Shown: positions 54,196 through 64,000 of the stretch, one piece after another
How the letters are laid out: every line of letters begins with the position of its first letter
Numbering within the stretch: the first letter of the stretch is position 1
Origin: Gonocerus acuteangulatus
Taxonomy: Eukaryota > Arthropoda > Insecta > Hemiptera > Coreidae
Direction: 5' to 3'
NCBI GenBank assembly: GCA_946811695.1
Contig: OX328130.1
Location: forward strand, 73,116,853 to 73,180,852
DNA length: 64,000 bases
Notes under the pieces: generated by a model
Seen by the model: only the letters and a program-made list of their open reading frames with translations
Told to the model about the DNA's origin: nothing
Databases searched by the model: none
Position numbers and translations under genes: made by a program

Positions 54196-54596
54196 ATAAT
54201 ATAAAAAGTAGGTTGTGGCTTAGTGGCCGATAATATAGAGGAGGCAGCAAATCAAGCACCCCGCTGACTTTATTAAATTATTTAATTACCCTAAGCCCCA
54301 GGGGTGGTTAAATATTTCTCGCTTTTAGAATACAAATTCCTGATTTTTTTATTTATTTATAATTAGCCCACGCCAAGCCTCGGGGTTATTCGCAGCTCAA
54401 TTTAAAATACTCCCTGTATTTTCATCTCTCGAAAAAGTTTATTCCTGGAACAAATCGCTAACAAAGGACTTTTTTAAACGAAAAAAAAAGGGAATTTGCT
54501 ATGCCGTCATATTACTGTTTGTTTTACAATTTAAATACGGCTCGTCGCCAAAGGTAAATGTATTTTTGTTCTGTAATTCCCAGAAATGGAAGATTT
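54193..54596. other. Unassigned interval
   Basis: No recognised feature. Confidence 0.45.
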
Positions 54597-54933
54597 AAAA
54601 TGTCTGTAGTGTGCTTACTCACTCTAAGTCTGTAGTATGTTTACTCACTCTTGGTATCTAGTATGCATAATCACTCTAAGTATCCCGTATACTTAAGAAC
54701 TGTAAGTCTATAGTATGTTTAACCTTTCTAACATTGTCGTATACTTACTCAGTGTAAGTCTGTAGTATGTTTAACCGTTTTAACTTTGTCATATGCTTAC
54801 TGACTGTAAGTCTGTAATGTGCTAATTAATTGTCTTTATTGGGCTTACTTGATCTATGTGGGTAGTATGCTTACTCACTGTAAACATGACTATATTATGC
54901 TTAATAACTATAAGTCTGCAGTAGTCTTACTAA
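54597..54933. repeat. 26-bp satellite, left part (diverged)
   Basis: Degenerate units of TCTGTAGTATGCTTACTCAC type. It stops at the family L element and resumes at 56080. Confidence 0.85.
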
Positions 54934-56079
54934 CAAGGGGAGTATAAAGCGATGGGGTCACCGATTTGGAGCCATTTTTTTCTGGTGATTCTACATCGAA
55001 AAATAGTCGACACGCGTCCGAGCGTTCCGTCCAATGCGCCTTCGTTTTCAGGTAAACTAGTATTATTCATTTTTTTACACCAAAAATAATAGTAGATTTA
55101 AAATCAGCACCCCAAGAAACCCTAATATACTGAATATCATTGAAAACAAAAAATAATGATTTTTCCTAGTCTGGAAGAGGCTAAAATTTGTAAGCGAAAA
55201 AGTTATGTGACGTTTTGGAATTCTATATCTCCCCTTCAGATAATCCGATTTTTAAGTCATTGAAATCTTTCGAAAGAAGAAAGACTCCTTTTTCTAACCA
55301 TATAAATGACTATTGTATTATCTTAAAAGATACATGCGAAAAATGGTTCTCAAAATAAAAACAAAATATACACTTTTTTTCATTTAACGTCAATTCCAGA
55401 ACACGTAGGAACACCCCGATTGGACGGAAATATGTCACATTATGGCCTTTATTGGCCTTCCAAGTGTGGTTTGAATCGGATAAATATTCTTTGAAATATG
55501 TCCGGATTCTTGAATCTTTAACTAAATTTTAGTGGCCCCCTTTAGCGAATACATTTTTTTTTTAATTTTTGTAATGTTCCCAAAATTTGAATTTAGCGGT
55601 TTTTCAATGTGCTAAAAACGAATCTGACATCCGTTTTTAAATCAAAAATTGTTTTACATACTCTACTCTTTAGAAGTCATTATTATGCCAAAATATTCCG
55701 TATACCTACATTTAAAAATTTATCGATTATAAAAAAGTTTTTGATTTAAAAACGGATGCCAGATTCGTTTTTAGCACATTGAAAAACCCCGAAATTTAAA
55801 TTTTGGGATATTACAAAAATGAAAAAAAATGTATTTTAAATTTCGCTAAGGGGGGACCCTTAAAATTTTGTTAAAGATTCAAGAATCCGGCCATATTTCA
55901 AAGAATATTTACCCGATTCAAACCAAACTTGGAGGGTCGATAAAGGCCTTAATGAGTAACATTTCCTCCTAAGGCGCTTTGGACGGAACGCTCGGACACG
56001 TGTCGACTATTTTTCGATGTAGAATCACCAGAAAAAAATTGGTCCAAATCGCTGACCCCATCGCTGTATTCTCCCCTTG
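54934..56079. mobile_element. Family L element, complete, Harbinger-like, TAA target duplication
   Basis: TAA at 54931-54933 and 56080-56082 flank it; the surrounding 26-bp satellite confirms that TAA is a duplication. Terminal inverted repeats of about 110 bp begin CAAGGGGAGTATAAAGCGAT and include GTCGACACGCGTCCGAGCGT. A second inner inverted pair (AACGGATGTCAGATTCGTTTT type) lies near 55620 and 55760. A 3-bp TWA duplication is characteristic of PIF/Harbinger. No transposase. Confidence 0.85.
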
Positions 56080-56830
56080 TAAGTGAAAGTCTTTAATATG
56101 CTTACTAAACGTCAGTCTGTAGTATGCTTACTAAGTGTACGACTGTAGTATGCTTACTAAGTGTACGACTGTAGTATGCTTACTAAGTGTAAGTCTGTAG
56201 TATGCTTACTAACTGAAAGTCTGCAGTTTGCTTACTAAGTATAAGTCTGTAGCATGCTTACTAAGTGTATGACTGTAGTATGCTTACTAAGTGTAAGTCT
56301 GTAGTATGCTTACTAACTGAAAGTCTGCAGTTTGCTTACTAAGTATAAGTCTGTAGCCTGCTTACTAAGTGTATGACTGTAGTATGCTTACTAAGTGTAA
56401 GTCAGTAGTATGCTTACTAACTGAAAGTCTGCAGTTTGCTTACTAAGTATAAGTCTGTAGCATGCTTACTAAGTGTAAGTCAGTAGTCCGCTTACTAAGT
56501 GTAAGTCTGTAGTATGCTTACTAACTGTAAGTCTATATTATGCTTACTAAGCGTAAGTCTGTAGAATGCTTACTACATGTAAGTCTGTAGTATGCTTACT
56601 AAGTGTAAGTCAGTAGTATGCTTAGTAAGTGTAATTCTGTAGTATGCTTACTACATGTAAATCTGTAGTCCGATTACTAATTGCGTTTGTGTGATCATTA
56701 CTGGCTGGAAATCTTTCGTATGCGTCCTCACTGTAAGTCTGTGATATGCTTACTAAGTGTAAGTCTATAGTATGCTTACTCACTTTAAGACTCTAACTAA
56801 CTGTAATTCTGCTCGACGCTTACTCGTTGT
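56080..56830. repeat. 26-bp satellite, right part
   Basis: Unit TCTGTAGTATGCTTACTAAG plus TGTAAG, about 28 copies, well preserved between 56100 and 56660, degenerate after that. Some groups repeat as blocks of four units (for example GTATGACTG, AACTGAAAG, TGCAGTTTG, AGTATAAG). Confidence 0.93.
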
Positions 56831-58320
56831 ATTTGTGAAAAAAAAAAAAAAAAAAAATCACAGCAACTAATTTTGCGTTGATTGGCTTTTAAGTGTACCA
56901 TGACTGTTTCTATGAAAAATGGAAGGAAATTCTGAAATTATGAGGAAGTCGGCAGAATGTCTGGCGAAATGTCGACTTTTACCACGTCGACATGTATCCA
57001 GTAGACTTTAAAACATTAACTAAAATAGCCCTTGGAAACCTCCGACAATTATATTGACTTGTTTATGATATTTCGGCTATCCAAAACAGTCGAAACTAGA
57101 GAGGAAAGAGACATCCGTAAGTTGGTGAGTAAGTGATTGACTACTCAGAAGTCCTGTTTACTCAGAGACTGCTGCATTTGTATTCCTGAGTAAGAAGGAT
57201 GAGATGCTGTTTGTTCTACTTCGATTGATGTCTTTCCCCCTTCCTATACAAAGCAAAACAACTCAATCGATCTGTTTTACTCTTAAACTAAGGGCTGTTG
57301 TCTTTCTTTGCATTCATGAAATTCAATAAGGTCTCGAGGTATTCATCCATTTGCTTAATGTTATAACTTGTAGGAGGTACTTGTGTGTTTCAGGTTTCTG
57401 TAATATCTCTTTATACTTTATAAGAAAACACCTAAAAATATGACTATTTGTTTAGGGAATTTATTCCATAATATATAGGCAAATTTTAGCTTAGTTTTGA
57501 CGTTATTGTAGGAAGGATCGCTAAGCATTTGAAGGAAAATTTTACAAATTCATACGACTGCGAGAGTAATATTATGATTGTTGTTCCAAAAAAGTAACAA
57601 ACAGACAAGACATTTTTCATTTAGGATATTGATATATAAACACGATTTAAACATTTTTTGGGTACCATAAATGTTTAAAAATCGGCCAGGCAGACTTGTG
57701 GAGTACTCAAAAAGTCAATGGAATTTAGTTAGGAAAACAATCAGATTTTCGGAAAAAATGTATAATTTGGCAGTTCTAGCACAAGCTCTTTGGTAGACTT
57801 ATCCAGCTAAAAATAATTGTATAAAATTAGCGAAAAGAATAACCAAACAATAAATATTATACCAGACGATAAAAAGAAAAACATTTTTTATGTGCATTTA
57901 AATACCAATAAATATTTAAATATAAAGTGGAGGTGTTTGACCTGTTTTGCATCCTATTTAGTGTGATGAACCTTCACTAGCCAACCAACCACAATTGTAA
58001 GAACAAATATTTGTGGAAATAAACAGTAATTGTACAAAAACCTTAGGTATAATAAAAAATAAATAAAAAAGGAAAACCAAGTTAAATACATAAATATACA
58101 AAGGCAGAATGAAAATTTTTATTTAATTAATAAAATGATACATATGAACAAGGTACATGTAAGGAAAAAGTATGCATTATTTTATATATATATATATATA
58201 TTATTTACGCCTATGTAAATCAGTGTAATTTTACTTTCTTTCTCGATCTGCATATCAATAGTGAAGTAATAGAGATAACAAAAGCACATATGCAGCAGCG
58301 AGCTGCAAGAAATACATTCT
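56831..58320. other. Unassigned AT-rich interval
   Basis: An A-run at 56839-56857. At 57745-57830 a TTTGGCAG...CTCTTTGGTAGACTTATCCAGCT stretch is a much-decayed relative of family A. No genes recognised. Confidence 0.5.
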
Positions 58321-58324
58321 TAAC

Positions 58325-58752
58325 GTTTTTTTTTTAATATTTGTTTATTTAAAATCTGTACAATTTATAAGTACAATAATTAATTGTGCTGGTACATGTA
58401 TACATATCAATGAAGGGTATATGGAAGGAGCCAAACATTATACACTCGACACTTCCTAATATATGTTAACATTTTTATTTTTACTGTTTTTAACCGGTGT
58501 TAGGGTAGCTGGTCAAGGGGCCAAAGTCACATAAGCCTCCTGGAAGGGTCCGAGTAAAAAGGGATTGACCTCAAGGATTTGGGTGGTATGACGATTTGGA
58601 ATGAGAGGTTAGGAATCGGGATTTGGCGAGATCGTTTACGATATTTAGGTCGTTATGTAGGGTTTTTTTTGGATACATAAAAGTGTGCATTGACTATTCT
58701 ACGAAGGACTTTGGATTGGAATGCTTGTATTCGTTGTATGTTTGAGTGTATT
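58325..58752 (-). pseudogene. Jockey-like LINE 3' fragment
   Basis: On the minus strand: NPKSFVE, TLHNDLNIVNDLAKSRFLTS and HSKSSYHPNP in shifting frames, equal to the RT C-terminus at 28.88-29.02 kb and 46.8-47.0 kb, followed by a 3' UTR and an A-rich tail (T-run 58327-58336). 5' truncated, with frameshifts. Confidence 0.82.
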
Positions 58753-59148
58753 CATAAAGATAGCCCCCAGAAAAATACGATATTTTTCATTAAAGACATT
58801 TTTGCATAAATTACACAATATCTCAAACGTTTTTGGATAGACAAAATGTTTAAGAATCTGCCCAAGATAACTGACCGTTGTCGGAGGCTACTCAACAAAC
58901 ATTGGCTAGATGGTGGGCAGATTTATCTAGTCAAGTACTTGCGTTCATTGTGTTTCCACCCTCCATATAAGAAGAAAACGCAGTTATGACGTCAATCGGA
59001 AATTTCCTGAAAAGAAATTCCCACGTTTTAGTACTTTCCTCCGAAGGAAAGTAGCTATTGAGGTTGCACTCATGACGGAATTTTTGAAAAATTTCTTCAA
59101 ATCTTTATCGATCCTACCTAGTAGACACCGAAAATGACCCCCGTTAAA

Positions 59149-59192
<44 letters not shown>

Positions 59193-59245
59193 ATATGTAT
59201 GTATGGAACGGCTTCTTTCTCCAGCGGTGTCGCTCCTCTCCTCAT

Positions 59246-59290
59246 CGCAATATTTCGTCGGGTTCATCTCCGACTTCTTCAGGCTGCTAT
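59246..59290 (-). ncRNA. Hammerhead-like motif, element E' left arm
   Basis: Minus strand: box CTGAAGA (59282-59276), extra A, stem II GTCGG/CCGAC, GAAATATT. Mirror image of the right-arm motif; identical core. Confidence 0.52.
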
Positions 59291-59357
59291 GTGTCGTCCT
59301 CGGTGGTTATCAAGGGATTGGTTATCATTCCCTTGATTACCACCGAGGACGACACAT

Positions 59358-59404
59358 AGCAGCCTGAAGAAGTCGGAGATGAACCCGACGAAATATTGCG
59401 ATGG
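59358..59404 (+). ncRNA. Hammerhead-like motif, element E' right arm
   Basis: CTGAAGA 59364-59370, extra A, stem II GTCGG (59372-59376) with CCGAC (59385-59389), GAA, ATAT, then T 59397. Against element E (GATGG/CCATC) two stem II pairs have changed on both sides (A-T to T-A, T-A to C-G), keeping the helix. Stem I is weak here (GC/GC only). Confidence 0.58.
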
Positions 59405-60062
59405 AGAGAGGAGCGACACCGCTGAAGAAAGAAGCCGTTCCATACATACATGTGATACCCAGCGATGCAATTTAAAACAATATATATATATATATATATA
59501 TACATATATATGTGTCTGTTAACACGATAGCGGCCAGAGTTTTTGGTTTTTCGCCACGAAACTTGGTATGTAGTATTCCCCCATCAAACGATTGAACGAG
59601 TTCGTTAACCACCAAAATCGGTCCACCGGGAGGGGGGGTTTACCCCGGACCCAAAACACTAATTTGACCATGACAGCCGTAGTTTTTGTTATATTTGAAC
59701 GAAACTCGGTATTCGTTATGTTGATCTAAATAGAGAAATACGTTGTAAAAATAAACTAAATCGGTTCATTAGGAGGGGGGGGTTTACTCCGGACCCACAT
59801 TACCAATTTGCCACTACCAGCCGTATTTTTTTTATATTTCAACGAAACTCGGTATTCGTGGTGGTAATCAACAGAGAAAAATAGATTTTGGAAAAATAAA
59901 CTAAATCGGGTTATTTGGAGGGGGGTTTACTCCGGACCTTAAGTAATAATATACTCATGCCGGTCGTAATTTCTGCTATATTGTAACGACACGTGGTATA
60001 CGTCGTGGGTAACTCATGAGAAAGAAGTTTTGTAAAAATCATGTAAATCGGTCAATTTTATT

Positions 60063-60610
60063 ATTCATAGATCCGTTACCAAACAGTATCCGTCAAAGGT
60101 ATATATCCCAATATCTGATACTTGTACAAATTTACGCCATAGTTTAACCTTTAGTTTCCTAAAAGATAAACGAGATGGCGTTCCAGCTGCCCGGAAGAGT
60201 AGAGAGTGGCTGGCTATAATATAAGGGCGGCATAAGATATTTTTAAAAAGCTTTTACAGCTTAAGTGGGCTATCGGGAGCCCTTTCTATATAGCAGAGGT
60301 CGGTCCGGCCTTTTCCTGGTCTATAGTTTCAAAACACAACCATCGCCTCGGGGACTGCAGCTATCGAGAACAACTGCAGAGGTCATCTGATATGCAGTTT
60401 GCAATAGGAAGGCCTTCGGTTGCGAATTGCATACATTACGTTTCTCTCTGTTTATTTAGCTTCTTTTTTTTTTATTTGTTTTGATAGTTCTGCTAACGTG
60501 TGTACTCTTTGCGACTGATGATAATGCAATGTTAAACTTATTCAAACACATTATTCATATATGCTGTTCACTCCTGACTTTCAATAAACTATTTACACAT
60601 TAATTTTTTT
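60063..60610. other. Unassigned, partly balanced composition
   Basis: GGCTATAATATAAGGGCGGC near 60212 looks like a TATA-type promoter and the surrounding 60130-60440 is less AT-rich, which could be a solo LTR or promoter fragment, but no terminal repeats or gene support this. Confidence 0.35.
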
Positions 60611-60758
60611 AGCACTTTCCTCCGAAGGAAAGTAGCTATTGAGGTTGGACTCATGACGGAATTTTTGAAAAATTTCTTCAAATCTTTATCGATCCTACCT
60701 AGTAGACACCGAAAATGACCCCCGTTAAAATTTATATATATCTATATACATATATATA

Positions 60759-60806
<48 letters not shown>

Positions 60807-61525
60807 TGTTAACACGATAGCGGCCAGAGTTTTTGTTTTTTCGTCACGAAACTTGGTATATAGCATTCAATTAGCAAACGATTGAACGAGTTCGTTAACC
60901 ACCAAAATCGGTCCACCGGAAGGGGGGGTTCACCCCGAACCCAAAACACTAATTTGACCATTTCAGCCGTAATATTTGCTATATTTCAACAAAACTTGGT
61001 ATTCGTAGTGGTAATATAGAGAGAAAAGTGAGATATAAAAATGAACTAAATCGGTTCATGAGGAGGGGGGGTTTACTCCGGACCGACAATACCAATTCGC
61101 CACTACCAGCCGTGATTTTAGGTATATTTCGACGAAACTCGGTATTCATAGTGGTAATCTACATGTAAATATGTGTTGTAAAAATAAACTAAATCGGTTC
61201 ATTAGCAGGGGGGGGGGGGGTTTGCTCCAGACCCACAATACCAATTCGCCACTACCAACCGTGATTTTTGGTATATTTCGACGTGACTCGGTATTCGTAG
61301 TGGTAATCTACAGGTAAATATGTGTTGTAAAAATAAACTAAATCGGTTCATTAGGAGGGGGGGTTTACTCCGGACCCAAATTACTAATATACTCATACTG
61401 GTCGTAATTTCTGCTGTATTGTAACGAAACGCGGTATACGTCGTGGGTAACTCATGAGAAAGAAGTGTTGTAAAAATGAGCTGAATCGGTCAATCGGAAA
61501 GGGGGGTTTACTTTGTAATATATTT
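60611..61525 (+). repeat. Family G, copy 2
   Basis: Repeats the module order of copy 1 in direct orientation: GCACTTTCCTCCGAAGGAAAG, GACCCCCGTTAAAATTTATA, (TA)n (60760-60802), TGTCTGTTAACACGATAGCG and five GGTTTACTCCGGACC-type modules. The short minus frame 61202-61396 only reads the modules. Confidence 0.85.
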
Positions 61526-61929
61526 CAATAGAAAAGCCAGCCAGATATAGGTTCACAAAGGCGCCGCAAGGAGCGCTAGAGGGACTGTATCCGGTTCCCT
61601 CGGAAATTTCCTTCGGTAAATTTATCAGTTACTCATTACGAAATTAAAAGAGAACTATTCATGTTTTTATTTTATTTATGTCGGATATTTTAAGCAGATT
61701 GTTCTGGAAAGCAGTCTACACTACCCAAATTCTGAGGAAAGTGCTTAGTTATGCAGCTCCTGCGTGACGGACTTTTTTTTTCAAATTGCAAAATCTCAGC
61801 AGACAGAGAACTCTTAAGGATTAGGTCGTATGTTTCATAAGTCATAGATGGTAGAGAACTCTCACATTTGTGATTTTTACATACTAAACTTTTTTTGAGT
61901 GGATAAACCTAAATAAGAGTTTTGAAAAT
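61526..61929. other. Unassigned interval
   Basis: GTGCTTAGTTATGCAGCTCC followed by TGCGTGACGGACTTTTTT (61742-61780) recurs in weaker form at 4.2, 33.4, 35.68 and 48.17 kb, so it is part of a dispersed repeat end. Otherwise nothing recognised. Confidence 0.5.
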
Positions 61930-62193
61930 TTTAACCAAACATCGCCCCCCCCCCAAATTTTCATTTGATGGTAAAAATGTGTCATAAAAACCTTAAAAAT
62001 AAATTAAATAAGATCGCTTAGTTAATAAAAAATAGTTCATTTTTGGTGAAATAGCGTTTTAGTTGCCTAAAACTATTTTAAATTCTAATTTTTTCATATT
62101 CCATGCCCCGGAAATGGTCTCCACCCCCCCCCCCCCCCGAAATTTTCCCAGCCCCTCCCGAAATTACTTCTTATATACGCCCATGTAATGATA
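61930..62193 (+). mobile_element. Family J fragment
   Basis: C-runs followed by GAAATTTTCCCAGCCCC and CGAAATTACTTCTTATATAC, GCCCATG give a clear right terminus. The interior is the complement of 41300-41460. The left terminus is missing. Confidence 0.75.
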
Positions 62194-62289
62194 AGATGGA
62201 GAAGCTAGCGGAAGAGAAAAATGAATGTTTCAAACAGTCTGAACAAGGCCTGTAGACAGTACATATTCATGCCAAGTCTAGCTTATTCA

Positions 62290-62503
62290 ATCTTTATTTA
62301 AATTTTAACGTCCATTTATTATTAGCTACGAATTTTAGGACGGGTTATCTATAGGTTACCACCCTTTTCTAGCCAGGATAGGGCTGATGTCTTTTCTATT
62401 TCTCGAAAGAAACGCCACCACTCCATAGTGGGAATCAAACCCAAGACCTTTGGCACGGAGTGTTAAGTGCTCACGCCTTAACCCTCACGGCCACCGGGTC
62501 TCC
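62290..62503 (-). repeat. SINE family 3, full copy (minus)
   Basis: Minus strand: GGAGACCCGGTGGCCGTGAG, GGTTAAGGCGTGAGCACTTA-like head, GGTCTTGGGTTTGATTCCCAC B box region, ATCAGCCCTATCCTGGCTAG and AATGGACGTTAAAATTTAAA tail. High identity to 34260-34462. Confidence 0.86.
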
Positions 62504-62689
62504 ACTTATTCATTAAAAAGTTCTATTAGTTTTAATAATTTACTTAATTATCGAATTAACATATGATTTACATTAATTCACGTTATTTTTGTAAAATTAA
62601 ACTAAACTAAAGCTTTAATTTAGTTTTTAATTAATTCCCAATGATTTAGTTTTAGTTGAATTAAAATCCACTAATTAGTATAATTTTAG

Positions 62690-62875
62690 ATTTACTTTTT
62701 TTTTTAGTTTATATTTAGTTTATTCCAAAAAGTGAATGTAGTTTTAGTTTTTTTTAGTTTAGATTTAGTTTATTCCACAAAGTGAATGTAGTTTTAGTTT
62801 TTTTTTTTTAGTTTAGATTTAGTTTATTCCAAAAAGTGAAAGTATACTTAGTTTTAGTTTTTAGTTTTGCCCAAC
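62690..62875. repeat. About 60-bp T-rich tandem repeat, three units
   Basis: TTTAGTTTATTCCAnAAAGTGAATGTAGTTTTAG-type units (in parts) occur at about 62706, 62760 and 62812 with T-run length differences. Confidence 0.8.
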
Positions 62876-63139
62876 ATTGGCCACCACAGTGTTATATGTT
62901 TACCATAAGCATTTACGTTATGTATTTCTTCCTTTATTACTATACAGGTAGGATGTGTCGTGTATAACCCATTTAAAAAAAATAATAATGAAACTATGAA
63001 ACTATGAAAAAATATAGAGATTTAGATTAAAATATAAACATTAGTAAAGATTTTAAATTTCTAATATTAAATAATTTGATCATTTTCGGCTAATTTAAAC
63101 AGCGCGGTATTGAGCTAAAGGCCATTGTAATCGACGCAC

Positions 63140-63180
<41 letters not shown>

Positions 63181-64000
63181 GAACCGTCATCATTCCTCGT
63201 CAGAAATTCCTGTTTGTGACATCGGATTGACGTCACAAACGTGTTTCGTTCTTCCGATTAATGGAAGATTGTTAATAGCCCAATGGTCGAAATTACAGGG
63301 CTTAGAATGTGTTGGGTACACTATTGTGAGTGCTAGAATTTACACTGTAAATGTAATTGTCCAATTTGAAGCGAAAGGAGGTTGTATTCCAATTCGGCTG
63401 GTATTAATAGACTAGATGGAGAATAATGTGTTAATGCGTTGGTATAAATGTGTGTAATTCCATCCGATTGTGTTAACGCTACAGAACGCTATTAGTATTT
63501 GCAGAAGCGTACGCTTTGTGAACTACAATCGTCATTTAAACCACCGATGGTGTTTATTTTCGTCCTCTCGGTACAGGTACGCTCTCCAAACCAGGGCAAG
63601 GACGTACAGGTAACTAGGTTAAGATAACACATCGGGTATTGTCGGCAGGTTTGTTAACACTTTCAAGGCTTCGAAAAAAATTCCCATCAGGGCCCAAGTC
63701 TTCTTTTTGTATAGTTATTTCGGCAAACGTATACAAAATAAATAAATAAGTGAAGAAACTTTTAAAATTATGTACTTTTAGTGGATTTATTTTCAATTTA
63801 GTAAAATGTCAAATACGCCACGATAGCAGGCCCGCTGAAGGAAGTTTTCGGGCGGATTCAGTATCATAGGATACCAGACCCACAAACCTAACCGGGAATA
63901 ACGTAATGAGGTCCCAAACCAAATACGAAGCGTACAGGACAAGGCCCGGAGTAGCGGGATCGATAGAAAATGAAGCTATCTGCTGACGCATATGCCACGA
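62876..64000. other. Unassigned interval with (TA)n at 63148-63178
   Basis: No gene recognised. The 78-codon frame at 63179-63415 starts at the (TA)n edge and has no known motif. 63560-64000 is less AT-rich with no identified repeat. Confidence 0.5.

Larger units (their letters stand above)
59200..59455. mobile_element. Palindromic element E' with a ribozyme-like motif in each arm
   Basis: GTATGGAACGGCTTCTTTCT at the left and its complement ending CGTTCCATACATAC at the right enclose a nearly perfect palindrome, arms of about 120 bp, centre near 59325. It is inserted in the (TA)n of family G copy 1. Sequence outside the stems aligns with element E at 18.1 kb. No protein; the two opposite frames are mirror images. 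Confidence 0.82.
59028..60062 (+). repeat. Family G, copy 1, interrupted by element E'
   Basis: Starts GCACTTTCCTCCGAAGGAAAG (actually TAGTACTTTCCTCCGAAGG at 59029), then GGTTGCACTCATGACGGAAT, ACACCGAAAATGACCCCCGT, (TA)n, and after E' TGTCTGTTAACACGATAGCG and several modules of about 125 bp with GGTTTACTCCGGACCC, ACTACCAGCCGT and CGAAACTCGGTATTCGT. Copy 2 follows at 60611. Confidence 0.82.

Noticed and set aside
57745..57830. Ribozyme motif of family A
   Set aside because: Sequence similarity is visible, but the CTGANGA box reads CTGGATAA and the GAA box is lost; at most a relic.
60200..60240. Promoter with TATA box of a gene or LTR
   Set aside because: A TATAATATAAGGG word alone is weak in AT-rich DNA; no LTR ends, polyadenylation signal or downstream gene support it.
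63179..63415. 78-residue protein gene
   Set aside because: No motif, no homologous copy in the window, and the start abuts a (TA)n tract.

Overview
The window looks like repeat-packed, AT-rich intergenic DNA from an animal nuclear genome, probably an arthropod. I recognise no host protein-coding gene, rRNA or stand-alone tRNA. The arthropod guess rests on the mix of elements: Jockey-like and RNase H-type LINEs, Penelope-like elements (PLEs), Helitrons with TC...CTAG ends, mariner, Tigger and hAT relics, and tRNA-derived SINEs. The species cannot be named from sequence alone. Nearly every long open frame is either a TA-repeat artefact or a decayed transposon fragment.

Layout. 0.6-1.4 kb: LINE C-terminus (minus) with a 127-bp duplication. 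2.3-3.0 kb: ribozyme-family element with a nested CGATCC-rich repeat. 5.4-7.3 kb: three LINE relics. 7.4-8.8 kb: palindromic MITEs, one split by a ribozyme-bearing element. 9.9-10.5 kb: Helitron. 12.4-13.5 kb: PLE with GIY-YIG relic, itself split by a palindromic element. 15.0-17.2 kb: hAT MITE and Tigger relic. 18.1-19.1 kb: ribozyme-motif elements. 20.0-22.2 kb: foldbacks. 22.7-23.0 kb: tandem SINE tail. 24.1-30.2 kb: mariner relic, a 4.1-kb satellite of 47-bp units, a Jockey LINE and a Helitron, back to back. 31.4-35.5 kb: PLE 3' module, a two-copy repeat family, and a SINE with target duplication. 36.9-38.8 kb: foldback and Helitron relic. 40.6-42.7 kb: TIR element, palindromic PLE-like element, SINEs and a GIY-YIG relic. 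43-52 kb: Helitrons, LINE relics, SINE, mariner-like MITE. 52.5-56.8 kb: CGATCC repeat and a Harbinger-like element that splits a 26-bp satellite. 58-61.5 kb: LINE relic and a 1-kb direct duplication containing a palindromic ribozyme-motif element. 61.5-64 kb: fragments and a SINE.

The most notable signal is a set of hammerhead-ribozyme-like motifs (CTGANGA box, hairpin, GAA, short palindrome, cleavage-type base). They sit inside at least five repeat families. Several of these elements are near-palindromes without proteins, yet four of them are bounded by 11-15 bp direct repeats, as expected for target-primed retrotransposition rather than cut-and-paste MITEs. One carries a PLE GIY-YIG relic, and its 3' module is recognisable in two others. 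Stem II shows compensatory changes between copies in two families. Hammerhead motifs in PLEs are established; a population of palindromic, protein-less, ribozyme-bearing derivatives is my inference.

A second notable signal is the 47-bp satellite. The last ~26 bp of each unit match the reverse-transcriptase coding sequence that directly follows the array, so the array appears to have grown out of a truncated LINE.
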